Shown: positions 1 to 9,765 of the stretch, piece after piece | Numbering within the stretch: position 1 is the stretch's first letter | How the letters are laid out: every line of letters starts with the position of its first letter | DNA from: Cordylochernes scorpioides | Taxonomy: Eukaryota > Arthropoda > Arachnida > Pseudoscorpiones > Chernetidae | Length of the DNA stretch: 64,000 nt | Assembly (NCBI GenBank): GCA_030710605.1 | Contig: CP092877.1 | Location: 71,569,524-71,633,523 of the forward strand | Direction of reading: 5' to 3' | Translations under genes and position numbers: made by a program | The notes under the pieces: generated by a model | What the model was told of the DNA's origin: nothing | Databases searched by the model: none | What the model saw: the letters and a program-made list of their open reading frames with translations, nothing else

Positions 1-287
1 TCAGACTTTTCAGGAATCCATCAATGTTTTACTAGACTATGGAAATATGCAAAAAGGCAGTGCCCCCTACGGCCAACCTGATAGGCTTAGTGAAGTTGAC
101 CAAGTTAACACAAGAGATAACTGATGGACTCTGGACATTTCTCAATCTTGTTTATTATCTTCACCGTGGGCGAAATGTTTATTTTTCTTCTTCTCTCTTA
201 AATCTTTAAGACAGGAGAAAGAGAGAGAATCTTTTTCTTGAAGGAGTTTAGAAGATTTTGTTTTTTAAAATACAAAACTCTAGAGAT

Positions 288-309
288 CACACACACACAC
301 ACACACACA
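288..309. repeat. (CA)n microsatellite
   Basis: About eleven CA units. The remainder of 1-640 is AT-rich with no coding signal I recognise. Confidence 0.9.
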
Positions 310-654
310 TTCTTGTTTCCAAAAAGAGAGAAATTCACATAAATAAAGAAAATAACATTTATTACACATAACGGAGATCTAGCTTTTTTTTCTAAATTCT
401 TAATATCTCCAGGCATATGACCCACATGAGTACAAGAGGTTTTTTACAAAACGGTACCTAATTTTATATAAATTTTTGCTTCTTCATTTTAGAAAATATC
501 TCAAATAATAATGACTATTATTTATTTAAGTAACCCAGGTTCCTGGAGCGTACTAATAATGACTACGGTATTAAATTAGTGACAATGGTGTAGTATTTGA
601 GTAAACTGAAGCCTCATTGTAATCATAATGGTAAATAGCGGGACGTTAGGGTGG

Positions 655-865
655 TATACTCATGGACAAGACTTGAGAAAGTTTCCTATTTTAATGTCGC
701 CGGTCTTCTATTTTTTTTTTTTTTTTAAGGAGACAGCGGTTGTTCACACTTGTTTATCTCGTGTGTCTTCAAATAAAGGTCACTGTAATATCTTTCAGAA
801 TTATTATCTGTATCCCGATATATAAATGCTAAAAGGTACAACTTCCTTAAGTTTTGTCCATGAGT
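655..865. repeat. Dispersed repeat with GACAAARCTT inverted ends
   Basis: Begins near CTCATGGACAAGACTTGAG and ends near TTAAGTTTTGTCCATGAG, so the ends are inverted repeats. The interior (GTGTCTTCAATAAAGGTCAC motif) recurs at 46255-46440 and, inverted, at 44640-44900. MITE-like; no coding capacity. Confidence 0.6.
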
Positions 866-1871
866 GTAATTTGAACAGCTACTTCACGACACATTTAGTC
901 ATATATGGATCATGAAAATTTACAAAAAAAAATAACGAAAATTTGTGTAGAGGCTATATAACCAAACAAATGTACTATTTTTAATATCCTGAAAATAGAG
1001 GTTATCTGGCCGGTATTCATATTTCTGTGAAAAAGAGACACTTCGGCCAGTCTTTAATGCGACAAGAAGGATATCCAAATGGCACGTGTGAGGTTTTTTT
1101 CTGCCAATTGTTTAGTAAAATATCTTCTAAACAGTTTTAGAAAGAGGCGTGAGTCATATTTTTCGGATTCTAGGCTATTCAAATGCACCAGTGCTTATGT
1201 ATTTATTAGGATAATAAAAATATTATCTATATACTTTGTTTGGCTCTGTGAAAAATATATATCTCTCAAATATTTATTTACGTATCTCTAAATAAGTTAG
1301 AGTTGATCAATACAATTTTATATAAAGAGAGAATATGAAAAGGCAAAAAAGATAATAACTCGAAACTTGCGAGATATGTAGTCAAGGATTTAAAAAGTTA
1401 GATGGGCAATAAATAAAATCAAATTAGGAAATTTTAAGGAAAGCGGGGGGGGAGGAAAATGTGTGTTCAAAAACAAATATTTAAATGGTTAGGTTCGTAT
1501 CCAAGGGCATTCGGATTTCGTACAAGGTTCAATAAAGCTGAACCTTCCGTGGAAAATACAAGAAGGAAGGCTGCCTACATAGACAGACTCCTAGAGGAAA
1601 TTCTACAAAGTAGAGTATTTTGTATAAAGGTCAATCAGGTCTTAACTAAAGACAGTAGGCCGATGGGTGAAACGTGCCTTTTACTGGTGGATAAGACACA
1701 GGTTTTCGAGCATGATTCTTTTCTACTGAGTAAAGAGAGGAAACACCTTGGTAACGACATCTGAAAAAAAGTCAGATGTGAAAGATCCTCAATAAAGGAA
1801 ACAGTAAGTCTAGGAAATGATAAAATTACTTGAAAACTTTCTCCATAGATTGTATAAACGATAAAGAAGAG
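866..1871. other. Intergenic, no gene recognised
   Basis: AT-rich. A short piece at 1005-1050 resembles the GGCCGGNATTCAT...CTTCGGCCAG tail seen in the palindromes at 3259 and 18742. The open frame at 1459-1764 shows no recognisable domain. Confidence 0.5.
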
Positions 1872-2159
1872 TAAGGAGAAAAGATTTTTATTCAATTAAA
1901 CTTGTGACAAGCTTTCGGGCAGTCACGCCCTTCAACAGGTAATAAAAAGAATAATTGACTATTAAAATAGGAAAAAAAACTGAGCTTTAAACAAAAATGA
2001 TACAACTGCAGCCTGGCCGCGAGAAAACGTGAATTTTTGTTTAAAGCTCAGTTTGTTTTCCTATTTTAATAGTCAATTATTCTTTTTATTACCTGTTGAA
2101 GGGCGTGACTGCCCGAAAGCTTGTCACAAGTTTAATTGAATAAAAATCTTTTCTCCTTA
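1872..2159. repeat. Foldback with 126-bp arms carrying a hammerhead-like motif
   Basis: Arms 1872-1997 and 2034-2159 are almost perfect inverted repeats around a 36-bp spacer. Each arm carries CTGTTGA-A-GGGC..GCCC-GAAA (right-arm copy 2093-2118), a hammerhead-like core. It resembles a head-to-head pair of Penelope-like terminal sequences. Confidence 0.75.
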
Positions 2160-3243
2160 ATCTAGGAAATGATCTTACTCATCAACTCAATGAATGAAGC
2201 TTATAGCTAGAATATGTAATTATCATTTTTGGCAATATGTTACTTATATATATTGTAGCAAATATTATCTATACAGACCTTTCTGCAATGATAAAAATTA
2301 TTTGATGAGAAGGTTTGGCTCACCAGTGGTGAATTCTTTCAGTGTGGTTTCACCAAATTATAATCAATAAATATTTCGGCAAAAATAATAATTACATATT
2401 TTATCGCTAGATGGCAATTGAATTTATAATTAGTATTATCTAGGAGAAACTCAAAAACGGTGTTTCTCAATAGTGGCTCCGCCCCATGACCTGGAGGATG
2501 CAGATATCTCTTAGATTCCCTTTTTTTACAATTTGATACATATAAATACTGTACATTCTGAATAAATTATTTTATAGAATTGTCATGGCGACAATGATAA
2601 ATACACCTTCCCTGTTACAAATCTTAGAATTTTTTCATGCAGCATATAATGTAGCCGAGCAACAAGATGAGCATCCCATTTGTAGAGTTCAAGAGATGTT
2701 GGGGAGGCGCAAATGTAGATAGCAGGGGGCAAGATGTTTGGCAGGTCGAGAGGACAGGAATCAGTTTGAGGTAAATACTGGTAGAAAATGGTTAACAGAA
2801 ACACAAATACAGGTTCATGGAAATTTGATCGAAGCAAGGATGGTTCCATTAGCTAGATTAAATCCAGGGTCAGGCACACTCAGAAGAGTTGACATCACGG
2901 TGTTTGAGGGTCTGATTATGGATCAGAAGTTTCAAAGTTTGAATCATAGCTGACTCGTTTTCTAATAGTTGTTGGGCTTATCTTCCGTATCGCATTTTTG
3001 TTTCTTAATTTTGTGACATAATTAGGAAGATAGAAAGAGAGAGAAACAACGTTTTTTGCTTGTTTGTTATTGCACAAGTATGTGTACTCTGATAAAAGTT
3101 TACAACTAATTGGGAAAATGAAAATCTACTTTTGCAGTCACAATAAGAATTTTGTCTTAAGTTGCTTAGGAATGTAGCGTTTTCTATTGCTGAATACAGT
3201 TTAAAAATGTTTTTATAATTTCTCTCTCTCTCTCTCGCAATTA
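2160..3243. other. Intergenic, decayed repeats only
   Basis: 2310-2350 shows a decayed version of the GGCTCATCAGTGGTGAA motif found in the small TIR elements at 7430 and 40913. A (TC)n run lies near 3220. No gene recognised. Confidence 0.45.
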
Positions 3244-3258
3244 AACTACTTAGTGTAT

Positions 3259-3357
3259 CGTAAAGATAAAGGCTGCCTGGCCGGCATTCATAGTTCTTCA
3301 AATTAAAGATACTTCGGCCAGTAAAGATTTACTGGCCGAAGTGTATTTTATTTGAAG
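3259..3357. mobile_element. Short Penelope-type foldback with 15-bp target duplication
   Basis: AACTACTTAGTGTAT occurs at 3244-3258 and 3358-3372. The 99-bp insert starts with the reverse complement of the tail seen at about 18930-18995 (CTGGCCGAAG .. GCCGGCCAGGCAGC) and then turns back on itself, with arms at about 3291-3325 and 3328-3362. Confidence 0.7.
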
Positions 3358-3372
3358 AACTACTTAGTGTAT

Positions 3373-4176
3373 ATACGATTAGTTAACTACTACAACCTTT
3401 TTTTTTTCTTTGATGGTTCATCCCTACGATCTCATAAAAAAATATTTTTCTATAAACTACTTATAGTATAGTAACACGTGTCTTAAGCAGCTTCACTCAG
3501 GAAACTAAGAAATCCGTGAGTATCACAGGTTGTATCTTAACATAGGTACAAATATATGTACTGGGTAATTATAGGACCATGTGGCTTTAACTTCATAAAA
3601 TAGGTTTTTACTTAAGCCAGTTTTTACTCTATATGTAAGCTGTTATATGAAAACTCATTTTTGAATTTACTTTGATATAATGAAATTATAGAAAGGCAAG
3701 TCGCTTTCATGAAATCACTTTCAAAACAAATTCTATCTCTACTATTAAACTAAAGTTTGTCTGTCGCATCAACTCCTCTTTAACTTCGAATAGTGGGGAC
3801 GTAGTATTTTTACAGTTGATTGTTGGGTGCAATTTCTAAGTCACACTGTCGCATTTTCTACTTTTGATTTTGAAGTGGTAGTGACAATTAAATTTAGCGT
3901 GGTACATGATTTAGCAATGATATATCGAACACAAAGCTTTATTAAGACCACCGGTCTTATACAGATTCACCAGAGGCAGAAATAATAGATTGAGCTCCTA
4001 TACTCCGAGCACTGCAACACCAAACAACAGCCTCCTGGTCCGACACATGTCCAATGGCCACACGTTCCTTCGTGCATACGTCATGGTTAGCGATTCACTG
4101 AACTAGTGTGGAATCAGCCGCGTTTTTAGCATTGATATATCATTAGATATAATTAATGATACTAATGATGATAATA
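3373..4176. other. Intergenic DNA before the Tc1-like element
   Basis: AT-rich with no gene. 3935-3980 (CTTTATTAAGA..GGTCTTATACAGATTC) is repeated at 19035-19080. Confidence 0.45.
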
Positions 4177-5596
4177 CACTGCGTGACATTGAAAATGGAA
4201 CACCAAGAAATAGTGGCCAGAAAATTATGCAAATTTCAGGGTAGACGCGCCTAACCGAGTTATGCAAATGATGTAAAATGCGCAGCTCTCGTGCGCACAT
4301 GGAGTAAGATATAAGGGAAGGAACTTGCAGAAAGGACAGTATTCGTGTCGTTATTTCTTCAAGGAAAATCATTGTATAAATTTTGTTCTTGTGTCAAAAG
4401 ACACGTGTAATAACAGAGAATGCCAGGTCATCGTAAACGGAGGCAGTTCAAGCAGACAGACGCTTTTACGAGGGGCATGGTGATCGGACTGAAAAGGGCA
4501 GGTTGATCCATACGTCAAATCGCAGCTGATACACACCTTGGTGCGTCCACGGTGCACCGACTGTGGAGAAGATGGTTGGAACAAGGAAATGTGGCAATTT
4601 ATAGGAATGTCGGTGCAACCAGAGTGACGTCCAGCACGTGTGTATCGGCGTATCCTTCGACAAGCAGTGGCGGCCCCACAAGCCACTTGTACCGCCATCC
4701 TGCAACATGTGCAAGACACCCTAGATCATTCCATCTCGACCAGAACCATTTCCCGTCGATTGGTTGCTAATGGCTTGCACTCATGCCGTCCGCTAAGAAG
4801 ACTGCCATTGACCCCACCGAATAGGCGCCAACGTTTGGAATGGTGCCGGGCTAGATTGACGTGGATGACGGAATGGCACAGGGTCGTGTTCTCAGATGAG
4901 TCGCGTTTCTGCTTGTCCAGTGATAGTCGCCGTGTACGCGTGTGGCGTCGACGTGGAGAAAGGTCCAATCCGGCAGCAATTGTGGAACGCCCCACCGTGC
5001 GACAACGTGGAATCATGGTTTGGGGCGCAATCGCGTATGATTCCAGGTCACCTTTACTTCGTATTCAGGGCACTATGACGGCCCAACGATACGTTGATGA
5101 TGTGCTGCGACCGGTGACACTCCCCTACCTTAAGGGGGTACCCAATGCCCTTTATCAGCAGGATAACGCCCGACCGCACACTGCTCGCATTAGCCAACAA
5201 GCTCTGCAAGATGTACAGATGCTTCCCTGGCCACCGTACTCTCCTGATCTCTCACCAATCGAGCACGTCTGGGACATCATTGGACGCCGTTTGCATGCCT
5301 TGCCACAGCCGCGTTCAGAAGACGAACTGTGGCAAATGGTTGAGAGGGAATGGAGAGCCATCCCTCAGGACGCCATCCGTACTTTGATTGATTCTCTACC
5401 TAGACGTGTTGCTGCGTGCATCGCCGTCCGCGGTGGTCCTACTTGCTACTAAGCCGACGCCGTTCTCGCTCTGTATTATGACTATCATTTTGAAATAAAG
5501 ATCACTTATTGTTCGTCCCTGTCTCTCTCTGTCTGCCGAGTTTCATCACTTTCTGGCCACTATTTCATGGTGTTCCATTTTCAATGTCACGCAGTG
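4177..5596 (+). mobile_element. Tc1-like DNA transposon, full length but decayed
   Basis: Terminal inverted repeats of about 47 bp (CACTGCGTGACATTGAAAAT...) at 4177-4223 and 5550-5596, flanked by the TA duplication typical of Tc1/mariner (4175-4176 and 5597-5598). Total 1420 bp with one transposase gene inside. Confidence 0.93.
4420..5455 (+). pseudogene. Tc1-like transposase, broken
   Basis: Cut-and-paste transposase of the IS630/Tc1/mariner superfamily. The frame opens with ATG at 4420, meets TGA at 4504-4506 where Trp would be expected (before SIRQIA), continues through the helix-turn-helix (THLGASTVHRLWRRW), then shifts by one near 4625-4640. From there it is open to 5452. The catalytic Asp (VFSDESRF), second Asp (YQQDNARPHTA) and Glu (SPDLSPIEHVW) are all present. 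The spacing between the second Asp and the Glu is 32 residues rather than the 34 of classic Tc1. One stop plus one frameshift imply a dead copy. Confidence 0.88.
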
Positions 5597-5599
5597 TAT

Positions 5600-6042
5600 A
5601 AATAATAATAAAAACGGCTTTCGAGAATAAGTTTCTTGCCTAAAGATAATTTCAGAGCCATATATTATCTGAAACGTTGCAATGACGCTAGAATATGGTT
5701 GAAATTATTGATAGATTTCAGTTTTTACTGTAACTTTAGCTGAAGGAAAAATACCCATAACCTTAGGTAAAAAAAACTGACTCTGTTTATTAAAGTAAAA
5801 GTTCACATTGAGGATGAAGTAGTTTGCGCGAACAAAAGTAAATGTGAAATACTGCTTTCATTTTTATTTAGCGATAGTATTATTTTAAATTTTAATAATC
5901 GAAAAATAAAAAAGACAATAATGGTAATTATTTAAAACAAATATATTGTTAGTCAAACATTCATTCCAAGTGTGAAGTTGGTTCATCAGGCTTATTTTTA
6001 ATATTTGGCACATACTTATTCCAACATTATAAATGTGTAAAT
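5600..6042. other. Intergenic, nothing recognised
   Basis: AT-rich sequence on the right flank of the Tc1-like element; no coding, RNA or repeat signal that I can support. Confidence 0.4.
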
Positions 6043-6670
6043 TTATATATATAAAAATGAATGTTTGTATGTTTGTATGTCCGGTATACAAATTCGCAGT
6101 AGTTCACTAATTCAAACCAAAATTTCCATACATAGGTAAAAAATAACGGGGATGACGATAGGCTATTTTAAAAAATATATAAATCAATTATTAAAACTAT
6201 ATATTCAAATTATTCAACTTGGCTCACGAGCAGCGCCCTCTAGAACGCTCAGGCGACCTGCCGGCGGCGCGCGCCCGTTGGCTGCCGGCGAGCACGTGAC
6301 TTCCCTGTGCGCGCGCATGGCGGGCGGTCGCGTGGAACAGTCCTCGCCGACAGCCATGCGCGCGCACAGGGAAGTCACCTGCTCGCCGGCAGCCAACGGG
6401 CGCGCGCCGCCGGCAGGTCGCCTGAGCGTTCTAGACGAGAAGCTTTTTCTTAATTACAATGCAAGCCTTAACTATATTTACAGGTTTTCTAATTTATAAC
6501 TATTTCACATATTTACATATATATTTTCATTTTTTGCTATAACTGATCTAATTCGCCGTTTAAAATAACGACTCTTGCTATATTTGCTATGTTTTATTTT
6601 CTTATGTTTATGTGTTTGAATAATACATTTAATCGTGTAAACCTGGGCGTTGCCCGGGTCATTCGTCTAG
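6043..6670 (+). mobile_element. Helitron-like non-autonomous element
   Basis: The 3' end is a GGGCGTTGCCC hairpin, then GGTCATTCGT, then CTAG followed by host T, the arrangement of Helitron ends. The 5' side (TATATATAAAAATGAATGTTTGTATG) is a common Helitron-type start, but the exact first base is uncertain. Related ends occur at 41515 and 46743. No Rep/helicase gene is present. Confidence 0.6.
6239..6435. repeat. GC-rich 83-bp palindrome inside the Helitron-like element
   Basis: Arms 6239-6321 and 6353-6435, near perfect, spaced by 31 bp, from TCTAGAACGCTCAGGCGACC to its complement. They are strikingly GC-rich in an AT-rich region. Open frames on both strands only reflect the symmetry and are not taken as genes. 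Confidence 0.9.
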
Positions 6671-7414
6671 TATGTTATAAACGCGATGTTTATACAATGA
6701 TGTTTTTTTCTGTAGAATAATTTAAAATAATAACTCTCTTTCTAAATGATTTATAATATTTTCCTCAAGAAAATCAAATATATTGTAGCAAAGTATTTAT
6801 AATTTTTTTTTATTAACCTATTATTTTTATTTTGATGTTCATATATATTCATTACTCTGCGTAAACTTCCCTCATTGCTTCTCTTGTATTTTATCAATTA
6901 TAAATGGTCCCTGTACCGTAAATAATAAGTATATTTACCCCTGAAGACCTGTAGAACATTCCCAAGAAAAAAATTAGCCTGGAGACATCTGGTAAACTGG
7001 ATGTCTGCTGCCACCAGTAGACGAGAAGTCTAAAGACTAACCCTATAGTTGGCGACTTTAGTACATGGCTCCAAGAATCCAGGATACCTCAAGAGATAAA
7101 GAGTACCTTAAATAAATTGCTGTGTCATCCTGAAGTTTGTCTTTCCTAATTTTCTATGTTACAATATTGATGTCTAATGCTGTGCATATATAGAAGCTAG
7201 TTAATTAGTACTTTGGGATAATATTATTGATGGTCCCAATTATCATCTATTTATGTCAGTTGTTTATAATTCATATTTTAGGGGTTCATTAGTGTCATTT
7301 TCAGTTCTGAACCAATAGAATTAACTGGCTTCTACTCTATTGTCAAGTCGAAAATGAAGAAAGATGAAGTGATAGATAATTTCATTTCTATAAACGAAAA
7401 ACACAGTCATTTAC
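6671..7414. other. Intergenic, nothing recognised
   Basis: AT-rich sequence with no domain, RNA gene or clear repeat. Confidence 0.4.
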
Positions 7415-7429
7415 ATAAACATATATTAT

Positions 7430-7688
7430 AAAACTATTTTAGAGGCGTAATATTATTTTTAAAATAAAACAATTTCTACTGTCCTTACTGCGATGGAAAA
7501 ATTAAAGGGAGGGCCTGGCTCATCAGTGGTGAACCCTCCCAGCGGTTTCGCCAGTTTAATCTACCATACCGCTGTTATATTGCATTTTTTGGAACTTCCT
7601 TTTATAGTGATACTGTTGTAAAAAGAATATTACGCCTCTAAAATAGTTTTATAATTTGATAACAGATGGCGCGCTAGTGCATCGTAAT
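7430..7688 (+). mobile_element. 259-bp TIR element with 15-bp target duplication
   Basis: ATAAACATATATTAT lies on both sides (7415-7429 and 7689-7703). Inverted repeats of about 29 bp (AAAACTATTTTAGAGGCG; overlapping the duplication) end at 7654; a non-palindromic tail (GATAACAGATGGCGCGCTAG) follows to 7688. A second copy is at 40913. No coding capacity. Confidence 0.75.
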
Positions 7689-7769
7689 ATAAACATATAT
7701 TATTTACTTAGTTAACAAAGTTTGAATACTAGGCGATTCTTGAGACATTCTCAACAGTTTGTGTTTTCT

Positions 7770-9125
7770 CTTGATAGTGTGGACATGCTGGATCAGAAAT
7801 TTATTTTATTCTGGTCATGTCGGTTTGAACATATTTATGTCTTAATAAGAGGATTGTAGTTGATGTTCCTAGGTGCATTTTCTTGAGGTTCTTTTTAAAA
7901 TGGCCTGGAGTGGTCGAAGATTTTCTCAGATGTCTGGGTATATAGCCAGTGGGGAATATATCTGTCTTTAGTTGATGGGTAAATTGTTTGCTATGTTTTA
8001 TTGCCAGCTTCTTTGGAGGCTATGTAAAATATGAAGGAATGTTAAATTTAGCAGCCATATTTTGGCAGTCTGGTTCACACGTTCATTTTTTCTTCAATTT
8101 TTTTTGTGACCTGGTACCCAGCAGAGTTGGATGTCTTTATTAGTTGAAGGACCATTTATGATTTGGGATATATAGAGAGAACGTGAGATTTCTGGGCTGT
8201 ATATGGCTACCATTCCTGCCAGGCAGTCGGACGCTATATATAAATATATCAGGAATGTTGAGGTTGTCGCACGATTTCAGTCCATGAAAGATGACTACAA
8301 GTTCAACTTGGAAGGATGTGCATTCAAGAAGTTTGACCGAAATTAGAATATAAGTGCTGAGATAGGATTACAGCTGCTCGACGCCATTTTCAGACTATGA
8401 TACATCTGTAAAGAATATTATTGCATTGTCTAGTAAATCTAAACTGTAGTTTAGTACCCTTCTGTGCGTAAGGTATGTTACAGATGATGATAATCAGGGC
8501 TGGTTTAGAATTTTTCTTCTTAAGAAATCTATGGTATTTGAGGTGGGCTTTGAGAGAGAGAGAGATTTCTAGATCTATGGGAGAGGTATCCATTGAATAA
8601 TACAGCTGGGATTTTTGCCAAACAGGGTACTCCTCTAATTATTAGCTTCGCGAGCTTGGGGCTTAAGATAGAAGCTCGTTTTCACCATATCTTCGCCCTG
8701 TACACATTTAGGTTAATAGAGTCAATGTGTTAAATTTTATTTTTATTCAGACGAGAAACTTAAGCCAAAGCTTTGTCAATTTGGGGAGGAGTATCCAGTG
8801 ACATCTTTTAGATTGTTGTTTAGGTGGGTTATAGAAGTTCTTGTTTGATCAAATTTAATGCCTAGTATCTTTATGGTTTTGCTGAGAAGGATAGGCTGGG
8901 ATAGGTTTTATTTATATCCCAAGGGTGTTCCTTTGACTTTGGTTTATCCAGAGGAACTGGTAAGCTTTTGCTTTCTTGGTATTGAGAGTTAGCCCATGAG
9001 CAGATGCACAGTCACCAAAGCTTTGCTGAAGCGGAGGTAGACAAGCTCAGGTGTTTATCATCTAAGGGTGAAGTCGTCTTCAAATCAAACAAGTTTGCTT
9101 CTGATTGGTCTGGGAATGGTAGTAG
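7770..9125 (-). pseudogene. Decayed non-LTR retrotransposon (RT end plus RNase H)
   Basis: Reading the minus strand from about 9125, shattered frames give EDDFTL (decayed YADD), an LTLNTKKAK-like block, KILGIKFDQTRTSITHLN, then near 8230 SDCLAGMVAIYS and near 8115 CWVPGHK, the usual RNase H blocks of I-superfamily LINEs. Many stops and frameshifts show an old copy. The clade cannot be fixed further. Confidence 0.7.
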
Positions 9126-9563
9126 GAAATTGTTGTTAAATTAACAGAGCATGAATAAATATTTTTACATTATATCAATTAAAATATGTTTATATGGTAT
9201 ATATAAAATATAAATTATCAAATTAAATAGTCTTTCTTAGATAAATTATCTTTAAGAAGTTATCAAATAAATTATTGATAAGTTTTTTAATTGCATTTTT
9301 TCTAAGTAAATAGTGTTTAAATTCTTCAGCTGAATTTATATCTTCTTAAAAATCAAATTTAATTGTATTTTGAATAATTTAGATTCAATTAAATATACTT
9401 GAATTTTTATTTTAAGAGTTCGTAACGTTTTATAAATTAATTATTCAGTGATAATATGACCCTTATCATCATGTTGCCCTTGCTGTTATTTGGTACCAAA
9501 TAACCTACGGGAGAATTTTTATATTTGGTACATAAATATAGATTGTTTTTTTCGAACGAAAAA
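9126..9563. other. Presumed 5' region of the Rieske gene
   Basis: Very AT-rich; no TATA box or initiator can be called with confidence. Confidence 0.35.
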
Positions 9564-9765
9564 ATGTTATCGAATGCTATTAAGACCGCATCTTTAGGGA
9601 AAGCAACTAATATTGTGATTGCTAATCAAGCTGAACCCGTTATTAGAAACATACCAAGGATTGCTAAAAATGTTAAGTTACCTGTGTCACCTTTGGCCTT
9701 AACTCCTTATTCCCTCAACAAATCCTTGGCTTCTTTTACCCTAAGACCCGCTGGTGTACTTGGAG
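9564..9765 (+). CDS. UQCRFS1: Rieske protein exon 1
   Basis: Encodes residues 1-67 plus the first base of codon 68: mitochondrial presequence and linker. Donor is GAG|GTTAGT. The 130 bp upstream are AT-rich and show no promoter motif I can defend. Confidence 0.92.

Noticed and set aside
6152-6499. Open frames on both strands over the GC-rich palindrome
   Set aside because: They mirror each other because of the inverted repeat; no domain or start context supports a gene.
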